A stretch of DNA of 64,000 bases, from the NCBI GenBank assembly GCA_951640195.1, contig OX621167.1, forward strand, positions 558,001 through 622,000, given 5' to 3'. Position numbers and translations under genes: made by a program. Position 1 is the first letter of the stretch. Each line of letters starts with the position of its first letter. Source of the stretch: Porpolomopsis calyptriformis. Taxonomy: Eukaryota > Basidiomycota > Agaricomycetes > Agaricales > Hygrophoraceae. A model generated the notes under the pieces. That model ran no database searches. It worked only from the letters and a program-made list of their open reading frames with translations, and had not been told where the DNA came from. This document shows, one piece after another, positions 25,041-34,976 of the stretch.

Positions 25041-25280
25041 CATACACGCTGGCCAGTTGTCCGCCTCGAGGGTCCAGAATGTATGTTAGTTACATATCTA
25101 TAAAATCCGCAAATGGCCACATTCGCAGGTCTCACGCTTGCCATCCCGAATTTCCTGGATTACAACGTTGGCAAGAGCCCTCGTAACCCAAAATTCATGG
25201 TGTTGATAGCCCATCAATTGGCGAAGGGAGAGCACATTAGCGACATTCCTTCTGCTGGTTCAAAACACTATTGGTCCACA

Positions 25281-26161
25281 GATGCGTAGAATCTTGAAGC
25301 TCGTTGTGGTTGGCGACCGTACATAGCCGCCTTTTGGTGCATCCAAGTATCGTATATTGACCAATCGTGTCTAGCTTTCTGTGGAAAAGCAACGTTGGTT
25401 CACACCTTCATCTCTCCGGATGGCCCAGACTTGTGAGTTATGCCGGTCCTCACCCACACCCGAGCGAGTCTGACCCAGGCATCTTAGGTTTAGTGATTGT
25501 GGCAGGCAAGAGCCTTATAGTCATTTGGATTTTCCCAGCCAGTCGAGATGATCCAATCCAGCTCCTCCTTTTTCCCATCATCGTATGATACTTTTGTAGC
25601 GGACAAGCGACTAGATGGAAGCAATATGACACTGTCGCTTTGGATCGCGCCGTGTGTTTCCCGTCTTTTTCTTCCACATTCGTCATCTTGTTTTCTGACC
25701 ACCATGCTTCTCAGTGACCGTGATGGACCTTACGTTTGGGCCGATTTAACGTTCTGTATAAGCCCATTCTCATCCCTCTATGCAGCGCCTACGTTACCTC
25801 CCATATGATGGAACTGATGTAGTTCTCGCCACGTTCGCGATTGATAATATCAAGTCGTTCAAACATGTTACAAGTACGGTAAGTGCAGGTGCAATAACCA
25901 TTCACTCGAGTGCTAAATTAGTACTGGTAGTGGATACCAGAAGTACGACGCTTCCTCCCCGATGTTCCCATTCTGCTGGTTGGGTGCAAGGCAGATATGC
26001 GTGCCAAGCTTGAAGCCAACCGTTCCACTTGCTGTGTCCCTACACTAGAGGCTGAAGCAACAGCAGCAGCTATCGGTGCTTGTGGCTATGCTGAATGCTC
26101 TATAGACCATTCGGAGACCATAAATCTTGTCTTCCGGTATGCTGCGGCATGTATACGCTAG
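25281..26161 (+). CDS. Rho-derived small-GTPase-like protein, copy C
   Basis: Same exon plan. MRRILKLVVVGD joins to PFCGKATL, so the P-loop Thr is Ala. The beta2-beta3 exon ends TLSLWIAP; switch II reads IAPDRDGPYR in place of DTAGQEDYDR, followed by LRYLPYDGTDVVLATFAIDN. G4 is GCKAD; G5 is ECSI. The end ACIR lacks a CaaX box. The first coding exon is not clear: the RQKP-type exon 1 of the other copies was not found, so it may be truncated at the 5' end. Confidence 0.5.
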
Positions 26162-26163
26162 GC

Positions 26164-26487
26164 CTATGATACCTGCGAGTCTTTTAGTTCGCCACTCTGC
26201 CGCAAGCAATATAATTCACATGTTGTAACCATGAATGCAGTGAACTTGTGATTGCATCCGTGGTCACCTTGACTAATCTTCAAGGATGGCTGGCTGAACG
26301 TACTCACTTTCCACACTCGGATGCTAACACTGAAGGGCACACTCTCACCCTCTTGAATAATCATTCCTGGTGTAAATTCTCGAGTGTCGCCATCCATTAA
26401 TGAGACGATTATCAGACTAGGCGGCTTAAGGAATATTCCCCAGTACCATCTGTGGGCAGTGAAAAGACCCTTTCTCGGGTAGCTCAC
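26164..26487 (-). other. unassigned open segment at the centre of the inverted array
   Basis: About 100 residues open on the minus strand, including LKPPSLIIVSLMDGDTREFT and SVPFSVSIRVWK, with a plausible GTGAGT donor after the latter. It could be an exon of a small gene lying between the plus and minus arms of the GTPase-like array. I do not recognise it, and no ATG or second exon is established. Confidence 0.2.
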
Positions 26488-26673
26488 AGCATTTGATATA
26501 CCCCATGATCCTCGAAATTAAAATGGCATCTCAGGCAGAGAATCGCAGGCTAGAATCCTAAATCTCTCGAGCTTTGGGCACAGCAACTTCGCGGTTTGGT
26601 GCTCGTTACACAGTGAATGGTGAAATATTAACTCCAGGTCCAACCGTTAGTGAAACTGCACGCACGGGAATTC

Positions 26674-27593
26674 TTACGATAGGCATGCCGTGGCAGCACA
26701 CTGAAAAACGGTGTTTACAGTATCCAGATCGTATGCAGAGCATTCGATATAACCATAAACTCTGTGGGTTGCTGCCATTGCTTCCACCTCTGATGCGGGG
26801 ACACGACAATAGAAAATGTTGGTATCAAACTCGGCGCGCAGATCTGCCCTGCACCCAACCAGCAGAATGGGAACATTCGGGAAGGAGTGTCGTACTCGTG
26901 GCATCCACTACCAGTACTGATTTAGCACTCGAGTGAATGGTTATTGCATCTGCACTTACTATACTGATGGCGTGTTCGAACGACTCGATATCATCAACTG
27001 CAAATGCGACAAGCACTGCATCGGGATTAGGCGATGGGAAGAGTATGCCCTGCACAGAGGTGAGAGAGAACCTCTACAAGATTGTAAAACAACCCAAACA
27101 GCATATGAATTACTGTATATAATTCGCACAATCGTTAGGATGGATGTGTGAATAGAGAAAGATGGAACACATACTGAATGATATGAACCATCAGGCTTAC
27201 TTTGCATCCATCCAGCTGCACTTCCTTGCACCAAGGACTCAGTCTTGAACAAGGATGGGATCGAAATTGGTATATTTCGTCAGGCTAAATCAAAGGAAAT
27301 GATTATGAGACTCGTGTCCGTCAAATGCAGGATTCTCACCCTGACTTGCTTAAGAACAGGCGTGAGTCAGTTTCATAGATTGCAAATCTGAGAATTCACC
27401 TTAGAATAGTTGAATGGGCAACCCTCTGAGTACGACTTGTCAACGCAGCATACTTCAATTAACTGAAAGGTATATATTTACCATCACCAACCAAGAAGAC
27501 TGTCTTTCGAATCTGTACACAAAAACAGGTAGGAAACAAATGTATCATGATGGAAGTATCGCTCACGGTTTTTTTCAGGTAGAATTGCAGCAT
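26674..27593 (-). pseudogene. Rho-derived small-GTPase-like copy D (degenerate P-loop)
   Basis: The exon plan is conserved on the minus strand. Exon 1 is MLQFYLKKT (ATG 27593), near-identical to exon 1 of copy H. Exon 2 is IRKTVFLVGD. The following exon reads VCCVDKSYSE, so no GxxxxGKS/T remains. The beta2-beta3 exon reads VQLDGCKVSLMVHIIQ, with no DTAG seen in it; I did not resolve the mini-exon that follows in other copies. After that, AVLVAFAVDDIESFEHAI, VPILLVGCRAD (G4) and ECSA (G5) are still readable. It ends FQCAATACLS without CaaX. The conserved second half argues for recent decay. Confidence 0.5.
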
Positions 27594-27852
27594 TTGGTCT
27601 GGTTTGTGGTCAACAGTCTGCTATAAAAAATCAATGATGGCCTCCATCTCTAGTGGACAGCCAGCAACGCAAATGACCCACCCTAATTTCTGAGGTGATC
27701 TAGGAGCGCTGCCTGGTTTCGCTCTTACATAGGGAGTAAGTTCCAGAACTCGAGGACATGATGACCACATTTGCAGGTTACAATCAGGGTTTCGGGTTGA
27801 CCACTTGAAAGCATATACTGTATACTAGCAGACATTGCGTGCACCGGAATTC

Positions 27853-28790
27853 TCATGATAGAGAAGCTACTGCGGCACACTGGAAGACAACGTTTACGGT
27901 GTCCAAATGGTACGCAGTGCATTCGACATAGCCGAAGGCTCCGATAGCTGCTGCTGCTGCTTCTGCTTCTAATGCAGGGACACAACAAGTTGAGGAGTTG
28001 GCGTCAAGTTCGCCACGCATATCTGCCTTGCACCCAACAAGCAGGATGGGAACATCTGGGAAGGCCTGTCGTATCTGAGGTATCCACTACTAGGGGTAAG
28101 ATAGTAGACATACAAACCGTTACGGTATCTGCACTTACCGTGCTTGTGATGCGTTCGAACGACTTCATCTCGTTGATCGCGAACGCGACGAGAACTACAT
28201 GGGGCTCTTTATACCCAATCATAGGGCGTAGGCTCTGTACAGAGGGGTGAGAAGGCACTTCTATAGATCCGTAAAATAACCTGAACTTGATATCCATTAT
28301 ACCCACTGTAATTCACATGAGTGTTGGAATGTGTGAGGAGATAAAGACACTACACACGGGATGATCGAAATCCACAGTAGTACTTCGCATCCACCCAGTT
28401 GCACTGTGCCCGCACTCTCGAGATCCCTGTCTAAGAAAGAGTCGATCTCAGCCCGGTGAAGGAAAAAATGATGAGACTCTTGCCAAACATATGCAGTATT
28501 CTAATGTTTCCCGCATCGGACAGGCTCAGTTATGCCAAAATGGTTATGAGTAAACACCTGCATGGCTCCCGCGAATTTTGAAGGGAATTTACCCATATAT
28601 GAAGGTGTACATTAGCGTTAACTTTCCGCAGTCGTCTAGGCATGATCGGTCAAGGAAACATAACCAAAAAGCCTATGGCCACCCACCATCGCCAATAATG
28701 ACAAGCCTTTTGTCAATCTGTGAACAAAAACCAGGTGCGAAACAAGCGCGTTGCAGTGGAAAAAATATCGCCCACAGTTTCGTTGGGCAT
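27853..28790 (-). CDS. Rho-derived small-GTPase-like protein, copy E
   Basis: Exon 1 is MPNET (ATG 28790), exon 2 IDKRLVIIGD, then DDCGKLTLMYTFIYG: GK is kept but the next residue is Leu instead of Thr/Ser. Strand beta3 reads VQLGGCEVLLWISI, and the DTAG after it is not visible. HVVLVAFAINEMKSFERI, VPILLVGCKAD (G4) and the G5-like VECTAYHL follow. It ends FQCAAVASLS with no CaaX. About 1.2 kb from copy D in the same orientation. Confidence 0.5.
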
Positions 28791-29139
28791 CTGATGTGTG
28801 GAGCTTGGAAGAGTGGGATATTGATTTGGCCGAGGTTTTGTGTGATCACCGTAGCAACCTCAATATCATAAATATTTTACTCTTCCAATCGCATGGAGCG
28901 GGAGCACTGCTATAAGTTATGGATTGCAAACCATCCTCAATGAATAACCATTCACTACACCCGTGTGTAGGGCTCTGCGCCTGATTCTGGAATGTGGGAT
29001 TGCATCTCAAGGGGAATGGAAAGTGTAACAATTTCCAGAGCCCCAGAAACTTCTTTGGGAGAATAGCTACCTTCCCAGGTTACCACAGATCAGAAATAAC
29101 TGTAGAACCAACGGCGAACCGATGTCTGTCGAGGAAATT

Positions 29140-29420
29140 GTTGCCGTACAGAGGCCTATTCAGGACATAACCGCAAGCTCTGGTATACGATAACCGCCGC
29201 AGCCTCAGCCTCCGATGCGGGGGCACAACAAGTTGAAGAGTTGGCGTCAAGTTTGGCGGGAATAACTATCTGATTTTTCCCGGACACGGGGAATGGGAGG
29301 AAATGTCGCGATTCCGGTAGCCACTACCGGAGAGCTGGTTCAGCATTTAAGATAGGCATATGTATTGGTACCTACCATGTCTGTGCTATGTTTGAACAAC
29401 TCGGTATCTTTGATCGCAGA
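29140..29420 (-). pseudogene. Rho-derived small-GTPase-like remnant, copy F
   Basis: Only two pieces are readable: SAIKDTELFKHSTDM (the alpha-2/beta-4 region, near 29390) and AKLDANSSTCCAPASEAEAA (after G4, near 29230), separated by frame breaks and followed by a stop. No P-loop exon was found upstream. The order and strand fit a third member of the minus-strand arm, truncated toward the EngB gene. Confidence 0.5.
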
Positions 29421-29896
29421 CACATTGGTTCTCCTGTACGGGTAGAGTAGGTGCTGCATAGAGAGATGGGCATGTCAACATCATAGCCCTTCCGAGACTA
29501 ATTCGCGGGGCTCAGAGAGTGGAGTGCGTACCAAGGTACAGAAATTGAGGTCTCCACTATTTTTCTATCTGCCTCGGTGTCACGCCGTGGTGGGGTAAAG
29601 TGTTTGCAGTCTTTTCCATAGATTTATGGCTGGGGAAAGCAAGTGCTCGTATGGCTCTCGACTCCCAATGTCATAGCTTCTTGTGGGACACGCTCAATTA
29701 AGCACGAATGGTCGTGTAAACACTTGAATAGCTCACCCGTCAATATGAGGACATCTCTCTGGAGAAGTGTAGTCGGTGCAACATAGACGAACGATGGAGA
29801 GGAGATGCAAAGTTCCTTCATGGATGATGTCTTGGTAGACCATGCCGTCTTTCAAACTCGTGACGGTGAGGTTGAACCGTCGTATGCAACTTGGAA
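29421..29896. other. intergenic, no gene seen
   Basis: 476 bp between the copy F remnant and the EngB-like start. It should hold the EngB promoter. Short open frames on both strands lack recognisable content. Confidence 0.4.
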
Positions 29897-30804
29897 ATGC
29901 AGCCAAGAATCGCCCTCCATAATGCACTTCGGAAATCATACGCTACTCGCACCACCAATGCCTCTAAAATCTTTGGCGAGCCAAATTCAGCGGAATTTCT
30001 CGCATCTGCGGGTTCCTTCGAGTCCATCCCCGCATTTCACGGCCTGCCCGAAGTAAGAGATCCAGCGCGAATGGTGTTTGCACACCTCACTCATGTTTTT
30101 TCACACCCAAGGTTATCGTGACGGGTTGAGTGATCCACTATTCTGGCTCTCATACCATCAGCCGACTGCTTTGACTTTATAGGCCGCGCGAATGTCGGTA
30201 AATCCTCACTACTCAACGCGGTACTTGGCAGGAAGAACCTTGTCTACACCAGCAAAAAGGCTGTATGAGATTGTGTAGTCATCGGCTAAATTGATACTGA
30301 AATGTTGTTCAGGGTCGCACACAGACGTTGAATTTTTTCCGCGTGGGTGCAGAACCCGGGAAACTCGTTCTGGTCGATGCTCCTGGTTATGGATCAAGGG
30401 GCCGTCCGGAGTGGGGTTCGCTCTTTGTGGATTATATTCAGCATCGGAAGGAGTGAGTGTGTCATTCGCTGTCGATCAACATGGCGATGATACCATGTAG
30501 ACTGCGGCGTGTCTACATCCTCTTCAACGCGAAACACGGCATCAACAAGACAGACGTGGCTTTCCTCCGGTTGCTTAACGACAGATGTGCTGGTTTGAAG
30601 GTAACTTTACAAGCGGTGGTCACCAAAGGAGATGTTGTGCCACCAGAACAGGCGACGAAGGTCATACCTATGATGCGGAAGCAGATTTTCGAGGCTGCGC
30701 CAATATGCTTACCGCCGATCATTACTTCTGCTTTGATGAGACCCCAATTTGGTATAGAGGAGACGAGGAGATCGATCGTCGAGGCTTGTGGGCTTTCGTT
30801 GTAG
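29897..30804 (+). CDS. EngB/YihA-type mitochondrial GTPase (GTPBP8-like)
   Basis: Five exons can be joined cleanly. The start MQPRIALHNALRKSYATRTT (29897) is a basic, acid-free presequence expected to target mitochondria. The exons give VIVTG|RANVGKSSLLNAV (G1 GRANVGKS), GRTQTLNFFRVG (G2 region with its Thr), LVLVDAPGYGSRG (G3 DAPG), RRVYILFNAKHGINKTDVAF and VTLQAVVTKGD (G4 TKxD), ending VEACGLSL. This matches the EngB family, which assists ribosome assembly in bacteria and organelles. All G motifs are intact, in contrast to the GTPase-like array next door. ADE1 follows after 106 bp on the same strand. Confidence 0.92.
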
Positions 30805-30910
30805 GACATGAATGGCGACGGCGGTGTCGGCTTCATGTCGATGGTGCAGACTTGCGAACGAACGAACGCGGGCTATGTACACATGTGATATCACTCCCGA
30901 AGCCCTTTCC

Positions 30911-32048
30911 ATGTCTTCACTCATAAGCACCAACTGCCCCAACTTAACCCTGCTTTCTAAAGGAAAAGTTCGGGATATCTACTCCCTGTCGTCTGAAGAT
31001 CACATCCTGTTTATTGCAACAGACAGGATATCAGCTTACGATGTCATTTTACGCAATGTCAGTAGGTCTTTCCTTCAGCTTCAGTCCATTGCTTCACACC
31101 CATCTCCCCCTATCTGCCATATCACGCAATCAGGGTATTCCAGACAAAGGAAAGCTCCTCACGAAGATTTCTCTCTTCTGGTTCAAAGAACTGAGCGATG
31201 TTATACCGAACCATGTCATTACTGCAAATATCGATGAAATGCCTGCTGAAGTTCAGGTATATAAGCATCAGTTGGCAGGGCGGGCGATGTTGGTGAGGAA
31301 GGCGCAAGTCATACCCTTGGAAGCAATCGTGAGGGGCTACCTGACAGGTATGCGTCTTCCGTTGCCCGTCAAGATCGATGATCCCTTACTTGCGTGCTCA
31401 GGTTCTGCCTGGACAGAGTACAAGAAGTCGGGCACTGTTCACGGTATTCCACTGCCAGCCGGGCTCATAGAATGCCAGAAGCTCCCAGAACCCCTCTTCA
31501 CCCCATCAACAAAAGCAGAGCAGGGCGCACACGACGAAAATATATCACCCGAGCAAGGTACCTCACCGTCCCTGCTTTCAAACAGTGTAAAAATTCACGG
31601 ACTAACGCGAGCGATCTCCCAAGCTGCAACACTTGTCGGCCGAGAGCTCTACGCCCGAATGTCGCGTATCTCACTGGAGCTCTATACCAGAGCAGCCTCG
31701 TATGCCCACGCGCGTGGTCTCATCCTTGCAGATACAAAACTAGAATTCGGCCTTATCCCACCCCGCTCGCCTTCTGACTCTTCTTCCCCGCCACAGTTAA
31801 TCCTCATCGACGAGCTGTTGACGCCCGACTCTTCACGGTACTGGCCCCTTGTGGGGTACAAACCGGGTAGTCCTCAGCCTAGCTTCGACAAGCAGTACCT
31901 GAGAGATTGGCTCGTTGGCGCGGGCTTCAGAAAGGGGCTAGAGGGTGGCCCGGAGGGGCACGAGGGGAGTGGGTGGGAAATCGAAGACACCATAGTGCAA
32001 GGGACGAAGAAGAGGTACGAAGAGGTGGTTGAAATGTTGGTAGGGTGA
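30911..32048 (+). CDS. ADE1: SAICAR synthetase (phosphoribosylaminoimidazole-succinocarboxamide synthase)
   Basis: De novo purine enzyme joining CAIR and aspartate with ATP. Three exons: exon 1 from MSSLISTNCPNLTLLSKGKV with KVRDIY and DRISAYDV; exon 2 from GIPDKGKLLTKISLFWF through MPAEVQVYKHQLAGRAMLVR and PLEAIVRGYLTG; exon 3 from SAWTEYKKSGTVHGIPLPAG to the stop. Late motifs TKLEFGL and LTPDSSRYWP, which form the substrate site, are present. The length (about 300 residues) is normal. The start is the first ATG giving the conserved N-terminus. Confidence 0.97.
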
Positions 32049-32243
32049 GTGGAGCGTTTCGGGCAGCCTAGAAGAATAGTAATCTAGATGGCAGAAACGC
32101 AAGCATGTATGTCCATTAGAAAGATTATAGTCAGCACGAGGTACAAATGCACTAGTTATCACCAATCGAAATCTTTTTTGGTTGCATAGACACCACGATT
32201 CATTCATGGGATCCGCCCAACCATGACTAGAATAGCGAGGGGA

Positions 32244-33276
32244 TTACCAAGGATGATCAGCCTTCGGCTCATCCACACTAGCGGGTACGTCGCCATGAAT
32301 GGGGGGGAGGTCTTTATCATATGTTATCGGATATAGGTCCTGAGTGTGCGCTTCTTGAGGCTGTGGGATGTTTGAGTGTAATGTGTCTGTATCTTCTTCA
32401 TATCCAGCGTCCCCAATGCTATACTTGGGTTGGTGATACGGATTGTACAGGTCACTCCCTCCGCTTTCTTGTCTCAGATGACCGTATCCGCGAGTCGCTC
32501 GTTCCAACGGATCGTCAACGCTCTCTTGGGAAAGTTTCCTGTTGGTCAATGGGATAGCTCCGGTGAGAGGATTGGAAGCATCGTAATCGGGATCGAAATT
32601 GGCGTGGTCTCTCTCCTGGGCGGAGGAATACGACGAAGCCGCCAGGTGGAAGTAGAACTTTACAACTTATCGTTAGAATCAAAAAATAAGAACATCATCG
32701 TGTAGCTAACCTGCACAGCTGCGAGGAAGAGCCATAAACCTGCCATGATGCCAACATCAACCCAGGGGAAAATGTTGCACAGAATCTTCCCTTCGTCGGA
32801 GGTTGTAGTGGCGAAGAACTTGGCTTCGCATCTTGACTGCGCGGTTGAGTGTTGGGTGGCGGAGGTGATGATCCAAACAACAGCGATGGAAAAGCATGCG
32901 ATCGAGGTAAGGAGATGTAGGGTGACATATCGACGGAACGTGATAGGCTTTTCCTGGACCTAGTTTAATTGGAGAAGATTGGAAACAATGATGTTTGCGT
33001 ACCTGGGCTACACCGATGAATCCCAGTACTTGGACGCCGGCACCAGCATAAGCCAAAATGCCCAAAATCCAAGGAGCCATAACCGGTGTTACAGCTCCAA
33101 CAACTGACGACGAATTAAGAAAGAACTATATTTGAATGGTATTGGCACGAACTGGATGGTGTAGCGACGGAAAGAGTGCCGACGAGAATGCCCAGGGTGA
33201 ACTGCTCCGTTAGGATGGCATAGATCCCTACATTGACCAGAGGGATGGCGCAGCAGCAATACTCCCTAGGCTTCAT
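32244..33276 (-). CDS. conserved fungal four-TM protein with acidic Tyr-rich tail
   Basis: It starts MKPREYCCCAIPLVNVGIYA (33276), with a cluster of three cysteines just before TM1. An intron joins to VGAVTPVMAPWILGILAYAG (TM2-3), then FRRYVTLHLLTSIACFSIAV (TM4), and a final exon with QERDHANFDPDYDASNPLTG and a soluble tail. The layout (two helical pairs with a long soluble C-terminus) matches hypothetical proteins I associate with basidiomycete genomes; function unknown. The CCC near TM1 may be palmitoylated (inference). Confidence 0.75.
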
Positions 33277-33576
33277 GTTCTTATTGAGGTGGAGGTGAGT
33301 GTCTGGGTGATATAAGTGCCGACACGGAAGTGGCTGTGCTACAACCTGCGTATTTTAAATTTGGGATTTCTCAGACACGATTATTTTTAACAAATCGTAG
33401 AAGATGAGGCCCGCAGTCGACTTGCTGCCCGGCGTCTAAAAAATGTCGCTCCTCATTGTCCTACTATAGTAGAGGGGATCGAAGTGCGAGTGTAATCAAT
33501 AAACGGATCGAGTCTTGTCAGAGTATTTTCGTCAACGAAAATGTCTCCCGTCCACCAACCCGCTTTGTGCTGCCAT

Positions 33577-34632
33577 TCACTGAGGACCCACCAATCGCGA
33601 GGACGCCATGATCCCCCACGCCAAATGATCTTTCGGGTTTTTCAAATACCGCTCAAACTTCTCGGCGCTCTCTGAGTTGGGACCGGACTGGAGAAGACAT
33701 TCATCCCTAGCCTTCTTGATCCACGCCCTGGCATTGACAAGGTCGGAAACGGAGACGCAAAACTGGAATGCATCATATGCGAAACTATCCCGGTAAACGA
33801 ACAGGTTTTCTTCTTGCAATAGCCGAAGCGCTAATTTGACCTGTGCAAGCCAAAGCGTGTTCAATAGCATGTTGACACAGAAAGGGGGGTGAACCCCCCT
33901 CCAGCTCCATCTGCTGCGCGTACCTTGATGACGCCCATGCGAGGTTGATATGCACATTCCCCGATTTCATGATACAGGCGCTCCAAATCCTCCCTCCGTC
34001 GATCGCTATTCTGCAGCGCCTCTCCCTGGAGGGAGCATGCGTCACAGTTGCATTCGAAGTCGAAGATCCTTTTCAACCTAGCCCGACGCGCATCCCGAGA
34101 CTGGAAAACATTGCCGTAGCAGATGCACAGCTCTTCACCTTCTGCAATATCCCGAAGCGCGCGAAACACGAGGACTTCTTCCTTCTCATCCCAACAATTG
34201 CGCACGTTGGGTACACAGGACGAATTGAACAATGAGCCCTGCAGGAAGATGCCACTGGCACTAGTCATGGCGCCCGTCAAGGGGTCATGATCCCCGCATG
34301 GCAATGCGTTTGTCTTGAAGATGCCAACAAGTGGCGGGAGGCTCGTTTGGCAATTCGAAAGGCTAAGGAAGCAACGCTTATCGTCCACAGACTTGGTAGA
34401 GAGGCTGGCGGCGATAGCTTTCTGAAGGTCCTTCGGAGAGGGGCTGGCATATGGAACGACGATTAAAGGTGCTTCCGATAATATTTCTGTGCCTCTGGCA
34501 ATGGACTGATTGGATACGATACCTCTCCCTTTCCCGGAAATCGGCACAATATTGTATATTGTATTATCTACATATGATAATCATTAGTACCTAAAATAAA
34601 GGCAGGGTTGCAATTGACGTACTATTTGACAT
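33577..34632 (-). CDS. SET-domain protein lysine methyltransferase-like
   Basis: SMYD-like protein. The SET core starts ISGKGRGIVSNQSIARGTEI, has NSSCVPN (the NHxCxPN-type catalytic loop), EGEELCICYG near the SET C-motif, and CNCDAC as a post-SET zinc cluster. A C-terminal helical region (KLALRLLQEENLFVYRDSFA) follows one more intron, and the protein ends SRLVGPQ. No ATG lies in the SET exon before the conserved region. A canonical GTACGT donor and a TGTAG acceptor join a tiny first exon ATGTCAAATA (34632) to give MSNNNTIYNIVPISG. Both that exon and the acceptor lie inside the inverted-repeat element 34559-34976. Confidence 0.85.
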
Positions 34633-34976
34633 GGTGGTAATGTCTAGAGAGCAAGGATGAGGATCCGCAGCCCAAAGATTTCGAATTTACCTCACCTCGT
34701 TGATTTCGCGAGGCAATTGTGACAAGGTGACTTTTCAATGTCCTATCCTTGATGTGTCAATCCATGTCAGGAAATGAGGTAGCATAAATGAGTGTATTCG
34801 GTGAGGTAAGTTTAAACGGTGTAGGAAACAAGGTCCTCGCAGTTTATATCTGGGGGAAGTTTAGCCAATGCCGCCATCGATAGGGACAGAGCTTACATAT
34901 TGGCCAAGTGGCGATAGAATTAGGGCGTTCTGGTTTTGTTTTAGGTACTAATGATTATCATGTGTAGATAATACAA
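34559..34976. mobile_element. MITE-like element with 38-bp terminal inverted repeats
   Basis: The left arm 34559-34596 and right arm 34939-34976 are inverted copies of one another with a single mismatch over 38 bp (CATATG versus CATGTG). They bound 418 bp with no coding capacity of their own. The outer flanks are TA on the left and CTA on the right, so a TA target duplication is possible but not clean. The size, TIRs and AT content fit a non-autonomous DNA transposon (MITE). The left arm overlaps the 5' end of the SET-domain gene. No second copy was noticed in this window. Confidence 0.6.
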
